Shown: positions 1-12,877 of the stretch, piece after piece
Layout: each line of letters starts with the position of its first letter
Numbering within the stretch: position 1 is the stretch's first letter
Assembly: GCA_001600055.1 (NCBI GenBank)
Contig: BCIV01000009.1
Location: 496,001 to 560,000 of the forward strand
Reading direction: 5' to 3'
DNA length: 64,000 nt
From: Filobasidium wieringae
Taxonomy: Eukaryota; Basidiomycota; Tremellomycetes; Filobasidiales; Filobasidiaceae
Notes under the pieces: generated by a model
The model's database searches: none
The model's input: the letters and a program-made list of their open reading frames with translations, nothing else
What the model was told of the DNA's origin: nothing
Program-made: the position numbers and the translations under genes

Positions 1-30
1 CTACTGTTTCTGAAGATGACTTTGAATTAA

Positions 31-436
31 GGCTGGTAGATTACTGGTTGTTGAAGAAAGTTTGGCAGCGTTGATGAGGGTATTCACTCGATATACAAAG
101 GAGAAGCTGCCTCCCTTGGAAGTCGCTCCCTCTGAATTGCTGAGTCACGTCACGTCAGTCACTGATGACGCGTCGGATTTGAAATCCTACAAGGGGGTAT
201 GTACAGGTCCAAGCTCCAGCGATATATCTACCAACTACTATGAATGATGGACATCTGGGCAAGCCCGAGCACGACAACGAATGATATGATATATGCGATG
301 GCATGAAAGCGAGACAGCTTTTCAGTCGATGTCGACCGAGGAAGCTGGATGCGATGCTGGTCAACGATTCGGGCAAGTCAGTTACAACTCGTATGGCGAG
401 AGACACGAAAACCTGGCTAATTTCGTAAATTCGTAA
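31..436 (+). CDS. 3' end of an unrecognised gene (partial, enters from the left)
   Basis: Two exons can be read, about 31..196 and 326..436, joined in phase 0 across an intron with a GTATGT donor at 197 and a TTTTCAG acceptor ending at 325. The joined frame is open to a TAA at 434-436. The visible peptide begins LLVVEESLAALMRV, has a basic stretch and ends in LANFVNS. No domain is recognisable in about 90 residues. An acceptor is possible at 30 or 39, and the frame closes upstream at base 25, so more exons must lie outside the window. A competing short frame at 3..74 ends in KKVWQR but does not continue into the second exon. The gene converges with the polymerase gene that follows. Confidence 0.4.
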
Positions 437-619
437 GGGAGACAGCTTCGATGGTGTCGTATGCTTGATGTTATAAATGAAGGAATAATAAAAATCCTCC
501 TGGTTCGGCGTTGTGGGTTTTTACGTGTTTATTTGTGTTGGGACAGGTTCCGGAATTGGTCGGTACAACTGGTGACGGGGAGGACGAAAGGGTGATTGAG
601 GTAGTCGCTCGATCCGGGG

Positions 620-3600
620 CTATGTTCGCAAAGGAGATGCTCGAGTTTTGTTTGAATCTGCTGCCGGTTCGGCTTCCTCGTCGAGCCCTAGCGCGACTCG
701 TCCGACCCTGCTTGTCAGTTCGTCGAGAGCTTTGAAATCCTCCTTATCATCGGCTTGAGTAGCCGCTGAGCTCTGCGCTGGCGAGGCCTTTCCGGAAGCC
801 GACATACCCACTGGTCTCGAAGCGGGATAAGCTGGGAATGGGGACACTGAAGGGAGACTGGAGGGATTGGTAGGCTCTGGCGACATCAAGGCTGCCGGTG
901 AGAGATAGGATGGGTTCCCTTTCGAGTCCCCAGGTGGAGCGGCCAGATTAGTAGACCCACTGATCGGGCTGTTGAACGGCTGGAAACCAGGCAATTGGTG
1001 AGATGATCCGTTGATGAGGGCCAACTCGCTAGGCGAGGCATTATCGGGAGTCATGGTAGGAGGAAAGGCGTTCTGTGCGGAAGGACCGGCAGAATAAGCT
1101 CTTCGGTTCTGCTGCGAGCCGTAGCTTCCCGCAGGGGAGAACCGATCGGTCTGAGGTACACCGGCAAATTCCGCACCGTAAGATGGGCCTCGAGGGTTTC
1201 GGCGGTTCATCGAATCAGAAGGACGTCGACTTTGAGGCCCAGTGTTTCCCGCCATCCTAGGTGCGTTGAAAGTAGGTAATCCTCGTTGAGCTTGACGTGG
1301 CGAAGGTCCGGTACTCCAAGTTCCGCTATAGTTGCGTGAGTCGTTGTGCAGTCCACTAGCTGACTTGACTGGAGAGATAGGCGCTGATGCCGATCCTGCT
1401 GCGTGTCCCATACCGCCTGACGCGCCTTCGCTGAAAGATCCAGCTCGTGAATGCTGTTCGTCACCGTATCCTCCGTACTGCGAGCCTCCTTCCTGGCCTC
1501 TGACACCCATGTCTCGCCCTCGGAAAGAATCAGACCCATATCGACCATTAAAGTTCTGTCCGCCAGCTTGGTCCATGCCTAGACCTTGTTGCGACAACCA
1601 GGTATCCTGAGCCGAATAAGGTCCCGAGTCCCCATTTTCTGAACGCCTCCCGCGTCGCGCGCCACCTTGACTGGAGAACGATCGACGACCGAAGTCATCG
1701 ACCTCACCTGATGATGGAAGGATACCGTTCAGTGTTTGAGAGACCCGGTCAAACGGTCCAATGGTCATGTTGTTGCTTTTCCAGCCAGTCGCACTATAAG
1801 CACCTCGTCCAGGCATCGATCGTGGCGCAGGAGACGAGGATCGAGGTGCGCGTGCAAGTTCGTCTTCTCGCTCGATACAGAGTTCTGCCAAAGCCAGGAC
1901 TGCGCGTTCCGGTCGTGCAGTCAAGATCTATTAGGGTAAACAATGAGCATCGTTGCGATGGCTTGATCATCGCTATGATTACTTACCCTGGTCGCTCGCA
2001 TGAATTCCCCTCGGATCTGAAGTAAACAAACCCAGCTTGAGGATCAGAAATGCGCTGTTAAAGTTCAGCTGTCTGGCTTACCGTGTACAGCCCATCTTTC
2101 GTGACCGTTCGAGCTACGTTATAAGGTGTCTCAAAGGGGTCCTACGTGCGTCGTGTATCGTCAGGACTAGGTATCAGACAGCGAATAAGATCGCAACTCA
2201 CCTCGATGCAAAGCCTGTTCCTATCTCTAGCGTTCTCATTCAATCCACCGACATCGATCTAAGGCAAGGGATCAAACCATGAAATTCTAGTTGAAACATG
2301 CCAGGTTGAAGCATATAACTTACATCATTCATCCAACCCTTGCTTTCTTTTGTTAGGTGACCAGCACGAATGGAAATGACAGTGTTGTTATACTGGAAGT
2401 CGTGAGAGAAGTATCGGAAGAAGTCAATCAAACTGTTTTGAAATCCCGTAAATCAGCATGCTTCCCTTCCATGGTATACTCGCTGATCGACTTACAGTTC
2501 GCCGACACTCTCGAAGTTCGCTGAGCTCCACTCTTTTCTCAAAGTCTCGGTATCATCAAAGAACCACACATCTCTTCCTTCAAGCGTCATTTCTTCTTTG
2601 GTCATAGGTCGTAGAGGAGCTATTCGCTGCAGGTTGGGGAGAACAGGGGGATTTTTTACGTGTACCAAAAAGAAGATAACCATGAGAGTGTATCCATCTA
2701 TCAAAGGTAAACAATCAGCGTCAGGAACTAAGTCATCGATTTGAAGTGCAAAATTCCGACATACAGGAAGATAGCGTGCCCTTGTAAGGAGAATTGATCT
2801 TTCTTCTTTTGCTCCATACTTTCACTACAATTCCAAAAGGTCATTCAGTTCTTGATCTCGCACATTCTACTATTTATCAGATACTCACAGAAGAGTACCA
2901 AAGTCCTGATCCTGGCGGGATCGATCGTAGCATACGTTAGGAGCAGCCTGGTGTTCTCCAAAGCCAACCGGTTTTCGAAACCAATATCACATGCGATTCC
3001 TAATAACGAGGATAGGCTATCAGCTCGTGATGCACAAAACACGAAAAAGCAGACATACCATATGGCAGGCCAGGAGAGGGTTGTAATGTAAGCTTGATGA
3101 TGGGAATTCTAGCTTTTGGTAATGGTTTCACTTCGAAATTGGTTTCTACAAAATTTTCGAAAAAAATCGCCAGCTCAGCCAGCTGAAATGAATGTGCCAC
3201 CAGTATAGAGGAAGCCTCTACTAACCTCGTTCGAGTAGGTCCCCAATCATAGCCACCAAGTCTGAAGCATGCAGAGCGGCTTCTTTATTGTCAATCAAGC
3301 AGACCAGGTCCATATCTTTATAGAGGGATGGATAGATGGATCAGCACGAGCTTTAGACAAAGGTGCCTCGTTCTAGCCATGACAGTTGTTATCGGTATTA
3401 TTGTGATCCTCAAAGAGAACGTTGGGATGGGTCGTGCGTTGCACAAATTTTTGGCAGATAGTCAAATCTGGGCTACGGACTGCAGCAATATTTGATCATT
3501 TGGATGAATCATCCCAACCAAATTCGTATCTCCTTGTAATCACTCTTTTATGCAAGCGACAGCATTCATCAAAGGAGATAGTCAATACTCACCACTATTT

Positions 3601-3851
3601 CGGAGTCCAAAACTGTTACAGCTGCTTCCAAAACTCGCCAACCTCGAACTAGGCTCAATCGTTTTGATTAACCTTTCGATCAACACCCTGACTTCCTCCT
3701 TGGTTGCCAGCTCTTCAGCAGTTGGAAGTAAAGGCAAGACAAAGCTGAACAGCGAGGTCGAAAGGTCGGTAAGGTACTGTCTCGTGGACAAAGCGTGAGG
3801 TCCGCCTTGCGGATGCGATGGCATCGCCGGCACAGTGTAGGATGGGTTCAT
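620..3851 (-). CDS. Cid1/TRF-type non-canonical poly(A)/poly(U) RNA polymerase
   Basis: Eleven exons: 3851-3593, 3315-3226, 3145-3059, 2999-2889, 2824-2765, 2697-2496, 2432-2324, 2258-2202, 2141-2082, 2016-1987, 1927-620. They give 790 residues. The nucleotidyltransferase signature FGSSCNSFGLRNSDMDL spans the exon 1/2 junction and supplies the first two metal-binding aspartates. The third lies in IACDIGF, followed by ENTRLLLTYATID. The central domain contains FLKVWSKRRKINSP and YGYTLMV, and a PAP-associated domain follows (NENARDRNRLCIEDPFE). These are hallmarks of the Cid1/Cid13/TUT family, which adds A or U tails to RNA 3' ends. The last exon adds about 430 Ser/Gly/Pro-rich, apparently disordered residues, far longer than minimal Cid1. 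Whether it prefers ATP or UTP cannot be read with confidence. The ATG chosen is the first in the exon carrying the catalytic motif. Confidence 0.85.
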
Positions 3852-4422
3852 TGTGGTTTCAAGTTGTCCGGACGACGTAGGACCGTTCTCGCTCCTTTTA
3901 AGCTTGTTGCAGATTCGTCAAATGAGATGCGACTGATTTCGATTGAGCTCAGTAATGGTTGAAGCGTTATGCGACGTTCCGAGCTAGTTTAAGTGGTGGT
4001 TATTCCGAGCTATTCTTTCGTGTTTTGCGGATGGAAAATGTACCGCCCGATGACCCTGAGTGCTTAGATGTAGGAATGATCTGAACCTCTAAGTTATCAC
4101 TGATGTAAGGGTACTGGGATGTCTCACGAATCAAGCAATCTCGCCCCAGGGCTGAGGTCAGATTCCCAAGAAAGCTCGCGCGCTTCTCTTTGGTACATTA
4201 GCAGCCAACCAGAACTCAAAAGTGGAGGTCATGAGGTGGATTTGCTTGATATCATGAACGGCTCTGACAGCTTGTAGTGACGTGGAATATAGCAGATAGC
4301 GCAAAACACAATTCACCGCAAGGCTCAGAGATACGATCGTATTCGGTACAACATGTCGTATAGCATTACACCAAGGGGTCGTAAATTCGCCACTGATCGT
4401 GGATCTAACAAGGCTGATCACT
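3852..4422. other. Intergenic: polymerase promoter and TSR1 3' region
   Basis: These 571 bases lie between two genes on the same minus strand. They should hold the 3' UTR of TSR1 and the promoter of the polymerase. Short frames cross the interval, but none shows domain-like sequence or joins to neighbours by credible splice sites. No RNA gene or repeat was seen. Confidence 0.6.
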
Positions 4423-7400
4423 TCACTCCAAATCCATCTGATCATCCTCTTCATCCAGCTCTGCAACAGTCGCGGTCGCGTGCTTTCCTGCAACGGGTGG
4501 CGTAAAGTATTCAACCTGCTTAGGGTACTGTCGCTTGTAGAGAGACATGCTAAGAACAAGGCAGGTAATCAGTACAGGAGAAGTCGCTGTTCAGCAAAAT
4601 TTGCAGTAAGACGTACCAGACTGTGTCCATCTGTTGAATAGGTTGATCGAAGATGGCCTTGAAGTATCCGTGCGTACCAAGGGGTTCTAAACAAGCAGGA
4701 CCTTAGTACAGTTCGATGCACATTTCAAGGAAGGAAGAAATACCTTTGATATGACCAGTTCGACCGTACTTGGTGTGCAGCTCGATAGGGGCGAAATACT
4801 CGATATCGTCTATACCAAGACACATCCTTCAATCAGCTCATGAAATCCTTGGGACAATGGCCGAGAACGCTTACCTCGGTTAAAGAACATGTATCTGATG
4901 GTAGCGGTCTTTCTATGGACCTTGAATGGATGCCCGGTCAAGATGATTCGCTTAGCAATGATTCTGGTTGGATCCGCGCTCAAGAACGATCCCATGGCGA
5001 CCAAGTGAGGACCTGTTGTCATCGGATTCAATACCGACTCCCAGATTTTAAGCAAAGCGCAGGACGTCTACTTACATTCCTTGTCCTCAGCTTCGCGCAA
5101 TAGCAGACAAGATTGTTTTCCAAAGACGACAGGTCCATAGGTGGTTGCTACAACAGCGGTTCCATGCCTGAGGTAACGCTCAGATTTGTGAACGTTATTA
5201 GCTCCTTTGCCACCCCCTCGAGTGTGTTGAGAGTACAAGGGATTTATTCGGTATCGTCGTGGTCCCACGCAAAGTACAAGAGGGTCCTACAGGGGGTCGG
5301 ATGGAAACTTAGCTTCTATTGCTGTGCGCAAACGAGAAAACCCACTAACCTTGGCTCGAACAGGCGCTTCATATTCAGTGTTCCTCTGAACGGTGAAGTG
5401 CAGCACAGACTGCTTGTGCTCGTGCTGCAAAAGTCCGTATACCACAAGAGGATGTTTGATGTCACGCGATTCTATTAGGGACCGAGGGACATCCTTGATC
5501 CTGATCTGTATCCTAGTCCCAATCTGCGTGTAACCCAAGGAGATTAGACCTCGGATGAAGTGCTCAACGAACAAACGACTGACCTCGACACCCTCTTCCC
5601 TTCCGGCCTCCTCGACTCGTCTTCTCGTCCTCTCATAGTCCTCAAACTGAAAGATCTTGGCGTAATCAAGGGGAAGATCCTCATATGGGTCCCAAGGCGA
5701 TGTTCGGAAACTCTTCAGACCTCTGTATCGCTGGAATCGGGTTTGTGCCAATCCGTTTTTGGGGGTATCAACTTCATCTGGGAAATGCAAGTCATCCGCG
5801 TCCTCCTTTCTACGTTCCTTTCGGAATGCTGCGAGTCTGAAAGTTTCGTAATAAGATCAGTGGTCTTACTCAGTCGCGACCATCATAGTGTACTGACTGT
5901 CGCTCCTCCTCTTCGTCGTCGAGCTCTTCATCCTCTACTCGCCTCTCATCCAAGTCGATCTCCTCCGTCTCCTCTACCTCCTCCTCGTCATCCCTAGCTC
6001 TGCCGAATCCAGCCTCGACACCAACCTCATCCAGATCATCGCCGTTATCCTGAGCCATCTCATCATCATCATCATTCTCTGCATCCAGCTCAGCTTCATC
6101 CTCGTCGTCCAAAATCCACGCAGCCTGATAAGCACTAGTTCCTTTTGGTACCCTCTTTACCCTGATCTTCTTGGCTCCATCGACCTCTCCGTTATTTTGA
6201 CGCATGATAGCCTCTCCGTCGGCCATCTCTTCCTCCGTAGGCCAGGTCTGTTCGTTGCCCATGGTATCCACCTCGTTGAGTGCTGTCAAGTCATCGGCTT
6301 CTTCCCCTGGTGTGCTCAAGACAGCTCCGGTGGACTCGTCCAGGTTCATTTCCTTGGAATGCGCACGATGGGAATGTTTCGAAAGAGGAGCACTCGTGAT
6401 CGATTCCACCTGATAATCACCCCAGCCTGGGATGTGTACCAATCGATCCGCGCTCAATCTTGCTCCTCGAACAGTTCCGGTAACAGAAAGCGTTCCTTTT
6501 TCACCCTCCCCATCCAGCTCGTATCGGATAGCTTCCGATTCTTCACCACTCCTGCAATCACCCGTCTCAGCGACCAACCAACCCCTTCCGTCTCGTCCTC
6601 GACCCTTAATTCCCGCTCCTCCCCGCTCCATACTAGCGCTGCTTGCACCAGCAGGTACTCCCTCTAAGACCGAACGGGCTAGGTTGTTAGCGTCGGATGA
6701 CGATGCGTCCGGTTGAGTAGGGACGACATGAATTTTGGTGATACTAGGAAAGAAATAGGTCGTGAACGATAACAAGGATTTGAGGATTCCTGGCCTAGTT
6801 TGAGGGGTCATGGGGTTGTTCTTGGGAGACTGGACGAAATCGCTCGATCAATACCGACTCTTGTCTTCTTCTGCTTAATTCACGACTCACCTGAACGCAA
6901 GCAACAACCTCGGCCTGTCCACCTCCACCTCCGATGACACTCTGCAAACATCTCAAAATTCTCTCTCCCTCTTCCGTAACTTCATACTCTGAAGACATAA
7001 GAAGCACCACATAGTCGGATGCCAAGGCTGCATCAAGAGTTGCGTAAAGCGAAAGGGGAGGTAGGGTTATAAGTTGAAGAGAGGTTTTGAACTTAGGCGC
7101 GCTGTAGCAAAAATATCAATATTGTTACTGGAAATGCTTGTAGTGCTGCAAGATTGACTCACTTGATCAACCAACTACCCCTCTCGCTCAACCCACTGAG
7201 CACCCGGCTCTTCTCCTCCTCTCCCAGTCCCAAAACCTCGACAACCGATTTCCCGAAATCCTCTCCCCTAACTCCCTCATGGAGAGGAATCACACTGACA
7301 ATTCTCGGAACCGCCTTTCCTCCTCCAACCGTGTTGAAAAACTTGACATCACCGCCGACAGTCTTCTGATGAGCCTGCCTCAGCTGATTTCTGTGATTCA

Positions 7401-7660
7401 ACCTGTTCTTCTTCTCCGCGGCAGCATGAGCTCGGTGAGTCGAAGCGGAAGTGGAAGAAGGGGAAGGAGTATCGATCTTTCCCTTGGCTGCGTTTTTCGT
7501 GCTTCCTTTGGTTGCGTGACGGGATTTGAAACCCTTATTTTTCTGTCGAGCGAGAAGAGGAGGGTAAGTAAGTGGTTAGTGGCGGTTCAATAGGCTTTGA
7601 GATGAGCTAAAACAACGGATTCACTTGTTTTAGCGTAGGTCTGTGACTGAACCCTGACAT
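4423..7660 (-). CDS. TSR1: Ribosome biogenesis protein TSR1 (40S maturation)
   Basis: Ten exons: 7660-7625, 7542-7163, 7101-6891, 6829-5898, 5836-5350, 5286-5076, 5012-4875, 4809-4744, 4686-4617, 4549-4423. They give 885 residues and close in frame. The N-terminus (HRPTLKQKNKGFKSRHATKG) is the conserved Tsr1 start. The central part carries RPGILKSLLSFTTYFFP, a long acidic stretch (about residues 430-510) and FPDEVDTP followed by RYRGLKSFRTSPWDPYEDLP. The C-terminal part has INPLYSQHTRGGGKGANNVHK, TGHPFKVHRKTATIRYMFFN and EPLGTHGYFKAIFDQ. Tsr1 is a GTPase-like factor related to Bms1 that lacks catalytic residues and blocks premature translation factor binding on pre-40S subunits. The protein ends in a short acidic tail. 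Nothing is missing relative to the family. Confidence 0.95.
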
Positions 7661-8956
7661 CTTGCTAGACTCTGTCTGCCGTATCGTGAGTGCAGGGAGG
7701 AACTCTATATAGATAAGTCTCCACGACCGATTATCTTGAATCGATATCGACCGCTCAGTTCGAAATTCCGAGATTGCTTCCTAAATTGCATCACGTGACG
7801 CGAGTTTTCCCTTACGTAATCGTTGAGGTCGGTTACTGACTTTTGCTTGCAAGCTCGGGGCTCGATCAGCGTCTCCTTCCTTCAGGTTGCAGATCACTGT
7901 TGGCTCGTAAGGATCGACACATAGTGTCGAGTTGAAACACATCGATGACCTGGAACAAAAGATGATGGCCAAGCTACAGCGCATGAGGCGAGAATCTCGA
8001 GGAGGACAAAGTCCAGCGCGGCTGAAACTTGAGCTCCCACCTGTCCTTCGTAATTCCCCTACCCCTTGCAGGATACCGGCGACCGAATCGCACAGCAACC
8101 CAAGGCTCCATTCATTTGCAGCAATTGTGTTGCTGCAATCCAGCTCCAAGACCAAGTGATACGGATTTCTCATTGTTACCTCGACTATGAAGTGCGGGGT
8201 CAATCCTGTATAATTAGTTGAAGCACGGTTCATCCGGTCAGCAAACAGGAGGCTAATCACAGCTGTACTGTCATACTACTACTGTTGAATACTAGGAGAG
8301 CTGAATCAAGGTAATCCCGCTTTCATACCTGTCGGTACTTGAACACAGACTTGCTTCACTTCGAATCCTCAAGATACCATGGACTGGACTGTCGGAAGAT
8401 CCTGTACCACGGCTGTGATTCCAGCTGCAAGAAGGACGCTGATGTAAAATGGCGGTATCATTGTGCAATGACGAAGACTCACGTTCGAAACGTTCCTCGC
8501 TTATTCGAGCGAGATATTGAATCAACTATCTAGCTGAGACTTTGATGCAGCCCCGTGTTTCAACTTGAAACGTCCACAAAATTTGCTTCCGCGTCGAGGA
8601 AATCCGATCAGAGCAACAACAACTGGTAATCCTTTTCGACGTTGACCTCTTTCGCACTTATTGATGCAGGACGCTTTATCGAACTTTACTGAGAACTCTC
8701 TACCTCAACCGGACGAGGATACGCTTCTTCTCACGCTCATTAGCCTCACACGTTCATTTCCGATTCTCTGACGAAGCATCGATTCCGAACGGATTCATTT
8801 CACCAACACAGGTCCTTTCCCGATCTTACATTCACCTCAGCTCCCAAAATTCGTTTCGGTAGATCAGACACTTTATAATTCAACATCTCCTAGTAACTGG
8901 ACTGTCTCGGTCTTCTGAGGACGGTCACCAACACGGATCTTCACGAGAACCTAACC
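7661..8956. other. 1.3 kb intergenic region with no confident gene
   Basis: This region lies between the divergent TSR1 and M50B-like genes. The palindrome TCACGTGA sits at 7791-7798, about 130 bases upstream of the TSR1 start. A plus-strand frame at 7962..8159 starts MMAKLQRMRRESRGG and looks mildly coding. A second frame after a possible acceptor near 8072 reads APFICSNCVAAIQLQDQ. I could not assemble a gene with a start, splice sites and stop, so a small missed gene remains possible. Confidence 0.4.
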
Positions 8957-10615
8957 ATGTCCTTGATCCCACCGCATCTCCTCTCATCGATACCTTCAAC
9001 CCCACCTCATACAAACGGTTCCTTCGTGACAAGAGAAATTTTACACGAGTTTGCGAAAAGAGCATCATCGCGGCCCAATTCCTTCCGTAAGTTGTCATTG
9101 GTTTTCTTGTGCTTCAATGACACCTCTGATCGAGTGGATGTGACTATAGAAACGTATACTATTATCGCAGCATGTATCGTGAGCCGATGGTTCAGACTAT
9201 CCTGAATATCCACCGCATCTGATTGAGTTTGATTGTTCGCCATGGTGTTAGATGTTCTTTGGTATCTTCTTCTTGTGGCATATGCCCATCCTACGGGACG
9301 TAATAGCCGGTCTCAAGGTAAGCATCCGAACTAGGCATTTCTTAACCTGCCCCCGAATTGATGGATTCGATGTTCATCGCAGCTGTTCACAGTGGCTGTG
9401 CATGAAGGATGTCATATGATAGTCGGATTGATTGTGGGCGGAGAAATCGTCTCGATCTGTATCGTCAGTCAAGTCCTTCCTTTGCCTCCAATCGGAAGAC
9501 AGTCTGATCGTTATATCTTATTGCGTAATCATCAAAAGGATCCGAATCTAGGTGGAGAGACCCAGATCGTCAACCTCTTGCGTCACACACCACGACCACC
9601 TACAAATCCTCATGAAGCCATGTTTCGGACTCAAGCGCAGGTGAGTGATATTCTCCTTGTCCATTCCTTCTTTCGATCTAAACGGAGACAATGACGGATG
9701 TACGAATAGGCGTTCTGGAGTTGGAAGGCCGCTGTTACGCTTGCTGCCGGGTATTTCGGGAGCACGGTTGTCGGATTTCTCTTGGTAGTAAGTCTTCAAG
9801 CCGTATAGTCCTGTAGCGTTAGCTTATTCCTAAACGGCCTTGATTACAGTTTGCCTCCTGTAAGCTTTATCTGGATGGATTTTATTGATACGAAAGAGCA
9901 ACTGATGAAACCGCTGCCGATAGTTGACATAGTGGCAAGTAAAATCGCCTCCTTCGTCCTCGGTATCGGACTGCTCGTCCCAGCTGTCCGGGTCGATTCT
10001 CTTGTGTAAGCGAGACTCATATCGCGTTTGTTGTAACAAAGGCTCGCATGCTGAACTTCATAAACTTGACAGAGCGTTCTTGAGTATCGCTGCCATGGAG
10101 GGATTGATGATTGGGCTGTGGTTTGGTGATCACGGGAATGCATTGAGGTACTTCGGTCAGTATTGCAGAGAATCGGCGATCGCACGTTCAAAGCTGATCT
10201 AATTCATATGACCTAAACACAGTATTATTAAATGGTAAGTCCCCGCCACCAGAGCTCGCCATCAGAGCTCGCCATCGACTTTTTTCACTTTGAATTCCCT
10301 GCCGCGTATAGGAGTAATGCATCTTTTCTACATCGTCTGGGATTATACGGATGAGCGCTTCTTTTCCAAACTAAATAGCTCCGACTGTACCCAATTCTCT
10401 TTCCTTTTGGGTTGGCCGGCTTCAATCTGGTTCGTCATGTGGACGACCTTCAGTGTAGGAGTTTTCGTCGCGGCAATCTTTGCTGGAATCATGGTCTTTC
10501 AGAAAACACCAGAAGACATGTATGGAGATGCGTAAGTCTTGTCCTAACTGAAACCTTGGTAGCAGACTCATTCGAACGTCTTTCACGTTGTAGAGCTAAA
10601 TTCCTACCGACTTGA
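8957..10615 (+). CDS. Peptidase M50B-like integral membrane protein
   Basis: Twelve exons: 8957-9086, 9150-9178, 9252-9317, 9383-9463, 9539-9640, 9710-9787, 9850-9859, 9933-10005, 10073-10155, 10223-10234, 10312-10531, 10594-10615. They give 301 residues. The first membrane helix (YTIIAACIMFFGIFF) is followed by WHMPILRDVIAGLKLFTVAVHEGCHM. This contains an HExxH zinc site, here HEGCH instead of the commoner HEFGH or HELGH. Next come the DPNLGGETQ loop and several further hydrophobic helices, with NSSD in a late loop. This matches the fungal M50B-like family, whose substrates are mostly unknown. Exons 7 and 10 are only 10 and 12 nt. The start is the first ATG of an exon whose phase matches the helix exon. 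Confidence 0.75.
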
Positions 10616-10755
10616 GCGAACGCGAGCATGGGGCGGAGGCGAGAACGGACGTGAAGCGGGATGTGCATAGGTCATAGATCATCATCAGGGTTCGTATGGG
10701 TAGTTGACAAGAAGGTTAGATATGTACAAGGAGACTTCATAAACCGTTTCTTTCA

Positions 10756-12877
10756 TTATATTTTGTTTCCGACTGCTTTTCTCCATCCTCCACTCATGTT
10801 CTTCAGCGTAATCTTCTTGGCAAGCGCAGCTCCGAACGTTCCGTGTGTGGGGGATTCATCCTCGATGAAGAACGATTTGCCCTTTCGATGAGGATCTTCT
10901 AGTATGATGAACGGTTCGTTCGGCTCAGAGTTGATTGAAACGTCTCGAGGCAGATCTGTCATCAAGCGGGATATGGCAGGACGGATGACTGAATCCGAGC
11001 TCGATCGACCGACATGAGGAGGAGGAGGAGCGACACGCGGACGTGCAAAGGGTGTATGGGGTAAATCCTTTGGCGCCGATATGCTTACACCTCCTAGTGT
11101 CTTGACCGGGATCGGAGCGCGTGGACGCGGCACAGGCATATCTTTCGTCTTTCCGTTCGAGATTGTCAGCGCGAGCGGAGGTGGACGTCGTTTAGGTCGG
11201 CTGTGTTCTTCTCGAGGACCTCGGGTTTGCGCATAAGGGTCTACCGCCAAGAACCGCATGTCGCTGGAGTTGTAGTTTTGCCTTGAATTCGTAGGCGAGG
11301 GGGCGGTTTCGATCCGACGAATCTGAGGCTTGCTCGCTCCGAGAAGGCGCGCGACTTCAGGTCTCTCGCTCTCTCCGCTTGATCTCGCTCCATCTTGGCC
11401 AACGATGAAGACATCGTCGTTAAGATCGCGCTGGCCTAATCTATCTTCTTGTGAGCTGATCGATCCTTGGGACCGGGATTCCAAGGAAGAGCATCGAGAT
11501 GCAGGGAGATGGCTCATAATCCTTGGCAGAGGCAAGACCCCTACAACTTTCTCGTCGACAGTCTCGCTCAGTAGCCAAGCAGATTCGCTTGACCTATTCG
11601 AGTGACCAGACATGTTCCCGTACTCATCGATGCCCGGGGACAGACTGCGAGGTGCGGAAATGTTCATGATAGGTTTCGAATGTCCTTTCTTGTTTCGGCT
11701 TGTTATACTGTATCCTGCGAAGATGAACTTGGATTCGGTATCGTTATTCTCGTGTCTGTTGATTATTGAGGGTCAGAAACGAGGTTATGAGGACCAATTA
11801 AAGTTGAACCTCGACTTACCCAGAGACAGGTCGAGACGCGTCCTTTTTCCTCTTCTCCATCCCCTTTCCCTTCTTGGCCGCCACGGCATCTTCCAACCCT
11901 CCAAGTAGCCGCAAAGCCTTGGCTCCAGCTCGAAGGGGAGTCATCGGCCGGTCATCCAGGAAATCTTCCGAGATAGTATGCGCTCCGAGGGTCTCGGACG
12001 CCTTTGATGGGATGGTGTAGTCATAATCGTCCTTTTCGTTTTCCAGAGACGCGATCGATAATCGCTTGACCAGAGGAGAAGAGAACGATCTGCCGATCGC
12101 GTTCGCAGCGAACAATCTCGATCTAGGACTGAGCATGGGTGTGGTAGGCGGACTGAGTCCCGCTCGAACGTCGTCCACCGAATGTATTCTTCCCATTCCT
12201 AATCGGTTTTCGTTTAGGGCTACAACTACGGGCCTACGAGGCTTGAGGTTCAGGGGAGCAGGCTTGGAACGCTTCACCACCAGAGGCACGTGAGGGGAAG
12301 AAGCGATAAGAACGGGAATGTCATCCAGCAGATCCAGCTCTTCTTCTCCATGCCCGTCGACGCTGATTTCCATGTTTAGAAAGTTCTGGCCGACTTCAGC
12401 CAAGCTCAAGGAGAGAGGTGTGGCGTTGAAAGGTGAAGGTGCGGGGACTGAGAGTTGAACGTTTGCTGATCCTTCGGAGCTAGTGGAATTCGAGCGTTGG
12501 ATCGCATGATCGGGAATGGTCCCATCTCTGGAAGGCAGCTTGACTCCCGTAGGTGTACTATCGGTGGAATGCGCTTCTTCCCGTACGAAACCTATGAACA
12601 AAGATATCAGTTTAGGAGATCTGGCTGAATGAGCACGATCCGACTCACTAGGCTGTCGACTTCGACGCTGCTCCGCTTGTCTATTTCTCAGTCTCAATGG
12701 CTTTACTTCGATCATCATAGGTTGCAGCGATTCTTTAAGAGGAGGCATCCCGCTAAAAAGCCTGGAAGAGTTTCGTGGTGGAGGGACGAAAGGCGTTTCA
12801 CTGAAGGCCGACTGGTAAAACTCGACAGAGTCGAAATCGAGAGTAGCGATTCTTGGTTTCTTATTGAGAGTTGACAT
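10756..12877 (-). CDS. Unrecognised disordered protein, 666 residues
   Basis: Three exons: 12877-12649, 12591-11820 and 11755-10756, with GTGAGT and GTAAGT donors, closing to 667 codons. The sequence is rich in Ser, Pro, Arg and Lys, with several SP/TP motifs (SPPTTPMLSPRSR, DRPMTPLRAG), as in phosphorylated regulatory proteins. The N-terminus reads FDSVEFYQSAFSETPFVPPPR. A short ordered-looking C-terminal part contains EPFIILEDPHRKGKSFFIEDE and THGTFGAALAKKITL. No domain is recognised and no function is proposed. It converges with the M50B-like gene; the stops are 140 bases apart. Confidence 0.7.

Noticed and set aside
7781..8260. Minus-strand 159-codon frame upstream of TSR1
   Set aside because: The composition looks random, it has no recognisable motif, and it overlaps the TSR1 promoter.
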